Below, in pieces: positions 45,601 to 54,600 of a stretch of DNA of 64,000 nucleotides. The DNA comes from Branchiostoma lanceolatum (taxonomy: Eukaryota > Chordata > Leptocardii > Amphioxiformes > Branchiostomatidae). A model generated the notes under the pieces. The model saw only the letters and a program-made list of their open reading frames with translations. It had not been told where the DNA came from and did not search any database. Location: positions 13,379,464 through 13,443,463 of the forward strand of contig NC_089729.1 of NCBI RefSeq assembly GCF_035083965.1. Reading direction: 5' to 3'. How positions within the stretch are numbered: the stretch's first letter is position 1; every line of letters begins with the position of its first letter. Position numbers and translations under genes: made by a program.

Positions 45601-48600
45601 CACTTCGGTCCAGCTGTAACCCCCATCTTCGTCGCAGTTCACATCCTCGCAGACGATGATCCCTCCCTCGGTGCATTCGCACTGTTGGCCGGCCGGTGTT
45701 CCATACTGTGCTCCGAGCTAACCAAAGTGTACAAACGAAACAGAAAATTCGTTACGATAGAAAACACATATTACGAGATCCATCTGATCGGGTGGATAGT
45801 GCGCCGGGTCCGACTGTCTTAATTTTTTTTTCAATTACATTCACATCTTGGCGTTCTGCCACACAGATACTTATGTTATTCAATCTTACTTTACTACCAA
45901 GTGTCTCTTTCAGATTGAACTTAGCTTTGGTTGACCCAGATATTCATTTCCGTGGGTGATAGACAATTAATTCAGGCCCAAGGAGCTCCGACATAATGAA
46001 GAGGGCAATAACTAAGGGTTAATGACCCGCCCCGAGGGGTATATGTTATGTGTACATCTACTTCTGATTTCCTTAACATCATCATTTACCACTTCTTTCA
46101 TGTGTATAGCTTCTTCTGATTGGTCAGCATCATTATGCGCCACTTCAGATTCATTATTCACCACTTGTGGCACTTCTCTGATATTATGGTGTCATAACCG
46201 ATATGCAATGGGGGCTTCTAAGTGGTCGTCATCATCTCGCTATATGATAACATAAGATACATCGTAGACCAACGTGAACGAAGGAATGTAACTACTGAAA
46301 TACAATGAGCTTACCACATAATATGTACCGTCATCGTCAATGCATCCGCATTGGTTTGCTGGTACACAGGTTGGTCCACTCCAATAGTGGTCTTCAATAC
46401 ACTCGCAGCCTTCTACACAAGGATCGTTACAGAAGGCGGATTGATCGGCGCAGGTGGGGGGGCAGGGGGTTGTGCATGTGCTAAACACGCTATTTGCCGG
46501 GCATGGCGGGTCGGGCGGCAAGGCTGTGGAAAATATTAGTGAAAAGAGTCAAATTCTGCTCTTAAACAGTGTTCAAGATGTATCAAACTATCATCATTAT
46601 GATGATAGTTACTTGAAGACATCCTAAATTGTCTTAACCTTATTAACATACCTATTCAGAGTCTTGGTATAAAACCTGGTGTTATCAGTCCTATCGTTAG
46701 TCACTGACGAAAGACAGTGGATGCTGTCTGAAACGTCTGACTGTTTCAAAACTTTATCCAGTCGCTTGAGTAATTATTTTTGCGTATCATCATTATGAAC
46801 GCCGCATGTCAGTGTATAGTACTGAGATGGGCTGTCATTATCCTCATCCCGCCTGTGATGGACTGTATGGATTATTTAGATTTATTACCGGAATGTTTTT
46901 CTCCTTGAGTAAAGGAAAGGATCTGGTTGACAAATCATTAGCTGACTTTGATGTAGCGTTATAGTAATAAGAAATTTCCTTAGATTACAACTAGCCTAGA
47001 AAAACAACCCTTAGTCTGTATTAGTTCCATGTTGCAATGGCCATAGATCACACTAGATATAGTATTATAGTAAGTAGTATATTCTTATACATGTATAGAA
47101 CTAGATTGTGACATATGTTGTCTGTAATTTGCCATACATTGTCACTGATGCAATTGTTGTGCAATAAATCATTCATTCATTCATTCACTATTAAAACTCT
47201 GAAACTGAACTCCCCACCCCTGAAAACGCCGAAACACACCCCTCGTCTCATCTCACAACTGCAGAGAACTCCACATTAGACTCGTAGATAACAGCTGAAG
47301 AATTAAACAAAACAGCCTTTTCAAATCTTAACAGGCCGGTTTTAGAAAAAATTATAGAACGTCTGATAATTTATTTGTGTTAACCACTTTAGTCAGCAAA
47401 TACCTAGGAAAAAATACTCGAATTTATACATGTTCTGTGGATTTTAGCAAAGCTTTTGACTCGGTTTGGCGAGTAGGTTTTTCAAATTAAACAATCTTGG
47501 AATAGGAGGAAAATTAATGACCATACAAAACATATATTCAAAAACTACGAATTGCATTTTCATCTAACTGTGGGCTGTAATCTAAGTCCAACTATGTTTA
47601 ATTCATCTAACAAACATTTATGCAGTAAAGGACTTAAATCTTTGTTCAGCATCAGACAGTCGCTAGACAAACTTGATGCCACACTAACCGTTAAAAACAA
47701 GCTCTTTGACTCCCGTATTAAACCCATATATTGTGGGGATCTTTCAAAAGCCAATATATAATTCTGTCCTATTGAATCTGTACACCTCAAATTCTGCAAA
47801 CATTCATGCAATATTCCAAAACAGCTAGCAACCTTTCAGCAATGGCAAAACTAGGGAGGTACCCCATCCATCTGGAGGCCTCACTAAACGCCATCAAGTA
47901 CTTCATTCGACTTTGCAAGTTTGCGAGTTTGCCAGCAAACAAACAAACTCTTATTAATCATACAGCCTCCTACATTTATACAATTACCAAGAAGCGAGAG
48001 GAATTCGAAAGTACTAGAGCATACTAGATGTTTATATTCCCATGAATGTGTATTTGATTGTTAACATGTGGCCTTTGCTTAGTCCAGTGGGGAAAACATG
48101 TACAATAAAGGTCTTCATTCATTAGTGATTCTGAAGAAGGAAATTTGATACGTGAAGGAGTATATCTGATAATAGAACATGATCAGAATGAAATCAGAAC
48201 GTAATCCCTGTGCACAAGAAGAACAGCAAACATGACCCAAACAACTACAGACTAATCTCACTTCTCTGCATAATAAGCAAAGTGATGGAAGCGATCATAA
48301 ACAAGAGTTCTACGACGACCGCATACCTTCGCCAAATGATTTTAACCTTTATGAGCGTTTCTCATCAATCATAAATCATACCAGTTAATCGTCTTCACTC
48401 AAATAACGTAAGTTGTCCAAAGTATGAGCTTAACAAAGAAGGTTATGCTAACATTTATCATCAATTATGCAAATGAGGTCCTTATTAGCATAATTTGATT
48501 TGATGGTTTTCACATTCACACAACTTCTAAATGCCACAAATGAAATTGACGTCATTTACTAGTACGGAATTATAGTAGTTTCTCATGAATTATGCAAATT

Positions 48601-51600
48601 AGGCCTGCATTTGCATATTTTCTATCTATCAACATTCCTCTCTTCCTCGGTGACAAATGTCACATATTTGAATAGTTATATCATGGAACACAGCGGGCTT
48701 TTAAAATTGCCTCATTGATTATGCAAGTTAGATACTGATTTACATAATAAGTATCTAATCATGTACATCGTCACTCAAGCTATCTAGTTACCAAAAATCA
48801 TGACCATCCATCAACCCCATCTTGAGTTATTCTCTTTCAAAGTCTGAAGCAAAACCTGCTCCCGCTGCTAGGGGGCCCAAACCTATACAACTTACTCTCT
48901 GTCCAAAGAACTATCTACCACTCAAAAATCATGCAGTTCCATAGCATGTCTAGAACATGAGATATCAAAACAGGAAGTTCCGCTGCAGCACCGTAACAAG
49001 CCGCTAGGGGACCCAAAATCTAATCATTTCAAAGTCTCATCAAGACCTACCCACCTACCAAATATGAAGACAATCCATCCAAGCCTTCTCGAGTTATGCT
49101 GTACATTACAAACATACAAACGCTACCCTCTGCATAACCTTCTCGGCTAAGGTAACTACTGCAGGCTCTATTTCTTCCCTCGTACCATCAACTTGAGCCT
49201 AGCTATAGTATGGCGAAGACGGAGTCCCTCTCCCATTTCAAAGCCGTGCTGGCAAGGGCTTTGCTGCATTGAGTTGACCCCTCCCCCCGTCCTTATGCAT
49301 ATGTAAATTTGTAATTACTTACACCACTAACTTCACTTGTCCTGTTCGTTGCACATGACCTCGTCTATCCTCATTTCTACCCATTGTTTGCACCCGTTTG
49401 GCGTTAGTAACATTTACACCGGTGCTAATTCCCCACTCCATTGTGGGCTGAGCAGTATAGAAGATAATGATGAGATAAGATGATGATGATGACCAACTAT
49501 ACTAACTGCTAGATCTTTGCCTAGAAGGGCATGCATAGCGCAGAAAAGCGGATTCGCAGAATAAAACTATGCAATTGAAGTCAGTCTACAGATGGGACCG
49601 GCTGTCATTCTTGAAAAGGACCGTTTAGCCAGATCTGATACTTTCGGGCTGATGTGAATTAGGATTTTACCATGGTCAACATTGACCGACGAACGCCATA
49701 TATAAGACCCTTTCCTAGGGTGCACACGTTTGACTTGCAAAGAACGAGGATCCAACAACTACACGGGACTGCAATGGAACGCAATCTGGAAGTGATAAAA
49801 ATTTTCTTCCACCGGGCCGACAACATCATCACCTCAGACAAAACCGAAAGAAACGAACATGGACACCTCCGAACTACACTGGACAAGTGTTCTGCCAAAA
49901 TTGAACCTTCAGCTTAGCTTTCAAATCTTCTGCTGAAAGTCAAAGAAAAAGCTCAAGTTCAAAACATTACCCAACAGGAACAATGTCAAAATTACCATTC
50001 CGTATATCCGACTGATCGTCCAAAACTTCAGCATTGCCACTAACTTAAAACCGGTCTATCCAAAACACAGTCCTAGCGAAGGTAGACTAATGAAATTTAC
50101 TGACTCAAACGTGAGGAACCCAACTGCAACAAACGTTAAGACGTATGAAAGGTACAAACAACATTGCAGACCTAGTACAAGCGGCTAATCCTCAGTCATT
50201 TTCACCACCTACAACACAACCTGAAACGCTCTTGCAGTCGATCTCAAAACCACAGATATCAGACTCAGCAGTGACAGTTTAAAGTTCATACTTGCTCAAG
50301 TATTGTGTGCTTTTACAGTGCAACCATGGTTTTTGAATACCTCGAATTACAGATCTTGCACAGTCACTGACGAAAGGAAGTAGACGCTATCTCAAACGCC
50401 TGACCATTTCCAACATACATCTATCCAGTTGCTTGAGTAACTGTTATATTGCGTGTCTTATTACCTGGGTGTTTAACCTTCATCGACGTATCAAAAGCAT
50501 ACTTTGTTGAAGATCTCCCTGGTAAACGATCTAGGAGCTAGAAGAACAAAGGAGAAAAAACTAACAAAAATGCTGACATACGCGTATACAGGCAAGCAAG
50601 AGGCAATAAAACAACATGCAAATAGCATATCTGTTTAAGTCACCACATAAAAGACACCAATAGCAGTGAAAAACACGAGAAATCAAACACTAATTGCAAA
50701 AGAACTTCTTTATAGTGCAAACATGATTTGCTAAAGATTTCCTGTACTGGAACGACACTGAAAAACTATAGAAGTGAAGAAAAAACAGCTGATGTTGATG
50801 TTAACTGTAATTTTATAGCCACGAATACCCAAACACCCCTTGAACCTTGGTGCAGACAAAAATGTTCGCAGATTCAAAAGACCTCATTCACAAACACCTT
50901 GGTTTGGTAACTATGATCAGTATCAGACAGAGACATATTTATCTCAGGGTCTGCTTATAAATGACAAAGCAGCTGACCAACATAACTGATATATGGGTCA
51001 TGAGGACCAACATAGTTGATATGAGTCATGACTTTTAGTGACTTTGGAACTCACTACCAATTATGATTTCAATTCTGATTTCATTCTATTATGTTCTATG
51101 TTATATCATGTTAAGATTACACCTTTTGTCTCCCATAATTTGGTAGTATGAATTTGTATATGTAAATGTTATTCACGTTACCTTGGTTTTGTATCAATTA
51201 GTAATTTGCGAAACTTTTGTTGTAACTTTGATTGAGTTGATGTAAATCACTTTTGTTTGCGGTTTCCCCCAGAGCACATTGAAAAGCGCCATTAGACGTC
51301 ATGTTTTCCTTATGAAATGAATAAATAAACAGGCAAACAAACAGACTTCTACCAAACCAGACCTATGTTCAGAAGACATATACCTAACAAAAAATAAGAA
51401 TTACGAAGAACCTTGCCTTTACTGGCGGAGAATAACATTTCAGTATATAATCCTTACCGTCCATCACAGGCGAGATGTTGACAGAAAAGATTTCCCATTG
51501 CCTCTATAGCTATCCAAAACGAACAAAACCTGTGGATTCTAACGATGAAGACCTGACACGACTACTCCACCTGGCAGAAACGCAGGTGCATGTCCCAGCA

Positions 51601-54600
51601 AGGAGATCATAAGTGAATGTTAGCGCTGTCAATGTGATGTTCCTCAAAATGCATTTACCACCAACAAACAATCATCAGAAAAAAAGAATCATACAATACA
51701 AGAGAAAAAAATCCTAACCTTGCTCAAAGATTTCGGAGACCTAAAACTTTCGTTAGAAATTAAGAGCTGTCGTTAAATTATTCTTTTGTCTTGACTCAGT
51801 GATTATCGAATTGAGGTTGCAATTAGCATAATCTCTTATTCACAACATTACACAAACTTTACCTTGCTCATGTGTGTTGAGCAACATAACACAACGATAT
51901 CTATTAAAAGGGAACAACAGAATGGTGCGTATATGATTGTGTTAAAAATTGCCTCAGCAAAAACGACCCAAGATCTGACAAACTATTGAATATAAAGTCC
52001 TTAACATACAACAATGCAAAATAGATACACACATGTTTTAGAATTAGAAATGAAACTATTTCATGTTCCTGTAGCAAATGAAAATATGGAAAATGTTCAT
52101 AACACTACACAAGAAGACAGCAGGAAAGACGTAAGCCACAAGAAAGAACTCAACCTTGCTCCAGATTGCTGAAAATTATGATCCACGTGCACTAGAACAG
52201 CCAAATGAGAAACAAACAAGAAAGAATCTTGCTTTTCTCCAGATTGAACCATCATGATGCGTAAAAGATTTAAACACAATTAAACAACCAGAGACCTGGC
52301 CATTAAAGTCAAGGGAGGCAACTGATGTTTGTATGAAGTTTTTAAACTGCAGTCTTCAACAAGGCCTGAGAAGACTACGCTGTTAGAGAGAAACAAAGAC
52401 ACGTTTTAGTTAGGAAAGATGAACCACATGAATAACCAAATGTTCGTACGAGATTGTCAACAATTTCCCCAAGATGAACGGCCCAAGAATAATCAAAGTC
52501 AGATGAAGCAATTGTTGTTGGTTTGAAGAAAAATCTGCCGTTTTTAAACTATGAAGACCAAAAATACTACACTGTCAAACAAATGCATAAAATGTTTCGA
52601 AAGGAACAATAGAATTTTCTCCCTGCGAATACAAAACAAACAAGAAAGAGCCTTAATTCACTCCAGATTGAACTGTTGCATAGTGCGTACAAGAATTTCC
52701 ACAATAACACAACCAGAGACAATCAAAGTCAAAGAAAGCAACTGATGTTTGTATGAAATTTGTAAACTGCAGTTTTCAACAAGGCCTGCATGAGAAGTTA
52801 GGAAAGATGTCTTTATGAACCACATGAATAACCAAATGTTCGTACGAGATTGTCAACAATTTCCCCAAGATGAACGGCCCAAGAATATCCTTGGAATAAT
52901 CAAAGTCAGATGAAGCAATTGTTGTTGGTTTGAAGTAAAATCTGCCGTTATTACAGATACATGTTAGCAAGGAACAATGGATCAATTTCATGCTTGTACT
53001 TGGTCAAAATATAAGGAAATATGAAATCTTTTGATGCTCTTGCAAATGCGAAATGACATGACACCAGTAAAACGTTAGACACAAGATAAGACAAACCTTT
53101 ACCCTGCCACCCCTGACTGTAGAGTTGAATCTTGCGAACCAATGACGCATCGAAAATGAACAACTGAATGTGGCATAATCTTGTTTCAGAATTTCCGGGG
53201 GAACACAACCCAAGAATTCGACAAAAGAAAGTCAAACAACGCAAATGATGATGGAAACGTTACGTTTGTGAAAATGCAGCTACGAATACCTACAAATGGT
53301 ATACTGTCAAACAGATCCACAGATACATGTTTGCAAGAAATAATGAATGAAACAACTTCATGCTCGGGCTCAGTCAAAATGTCCATGCCCCTACATTGTT
53401 TATTGTTTATTCGCATATATGTACAATTATAGAAATATAAACAGAGCAAAAAGAAAACATGCGGGGGGGGGGGCAGAAGCCTAGGTGGTTTTTCATGGGC
53501 CTCCCCTAAACTAGACAATGGAAATTTTACAAAATTATACATAATCAAAACTAAGCAAAATTAACGAAAGAACAAATTGAAATAGTACCATAAATCCTAA
53601 TGAAACAAATGGAAAAGAAGAACTACAAAATGAATAAGTAATTGAATAAATAAATGAATACATAATAAGTAAGATTACGCTATATAATTAGTGAGATTAC
53701 ATTATACATAAAATGGCACCAGTAAAAGTTGGACACAAGAAATGAAAAAAAAAGAACGGAAACTCAAGAAGATCCTTAACCCTGCCCCTGCAAATTCAAA
53801 TAATGACCCTACATATAGTTGAGGAAACACCAGGTAAAAATTCGGACATAAGAAAGAACTAACGTTTACTCCAGATTGGTTATTAATATAATGTTTTACA
53901 ATTTTAGTCATGTTATGGTGCGCGGGTGATTGTTGAAGATTTCCCCTCGTAAAATAACCCCAAATCTGACAAAATATCAAAGTCAAATGAAGCGGCTGAT
54001 ATCATGATCAGTGTGAAGCTTGTGAACTGCAGTTTCCAACTAAACTAAGAAGGCCTCAAAATACTGCATTGTCAAACAAATGTGCAGACACGTTCGAATA
54101 AAAAAAAGGAGGGATAAGACGTTCGAATATACAAAGAAGATAAAACACCTATTTCAGACCATGCATTCAAGACAACAGTGATAACGTCGTACGCAACAAA
54201 ACCTTAACCATGCTCCGGACTTATAAGTAACGGTATACAGACAAATGATAACTTGAGAAATATCTGCTAGAAGCTGCAAAAAGACCCAAATGTTGACACA
54301 CAGTCCAAGTGGAATAAAGCAACTACTATTGGCGTGAAATTTGTAATTATCCTCAGTTTTCAAGGAAGAGAATCTTTAAATACTACCATGCCAATCTTAA
54401 AAATACACGGAAACGTAAAGCAAGAAAACGTAAGACGATCCGATGTTCCTGCAAAACAAACATCTATGCAGCAAATAATGCATAAATCAGCGAGGGGGTT
54501 GTCCAGCTGCCTTAGGCATGGAAAAACATCGCTGTTATTTTGCTATTTAGAGCTGGCGTCATGTGATGGTACGTATCCGGCTAGCGGCATTGCTGCCATT

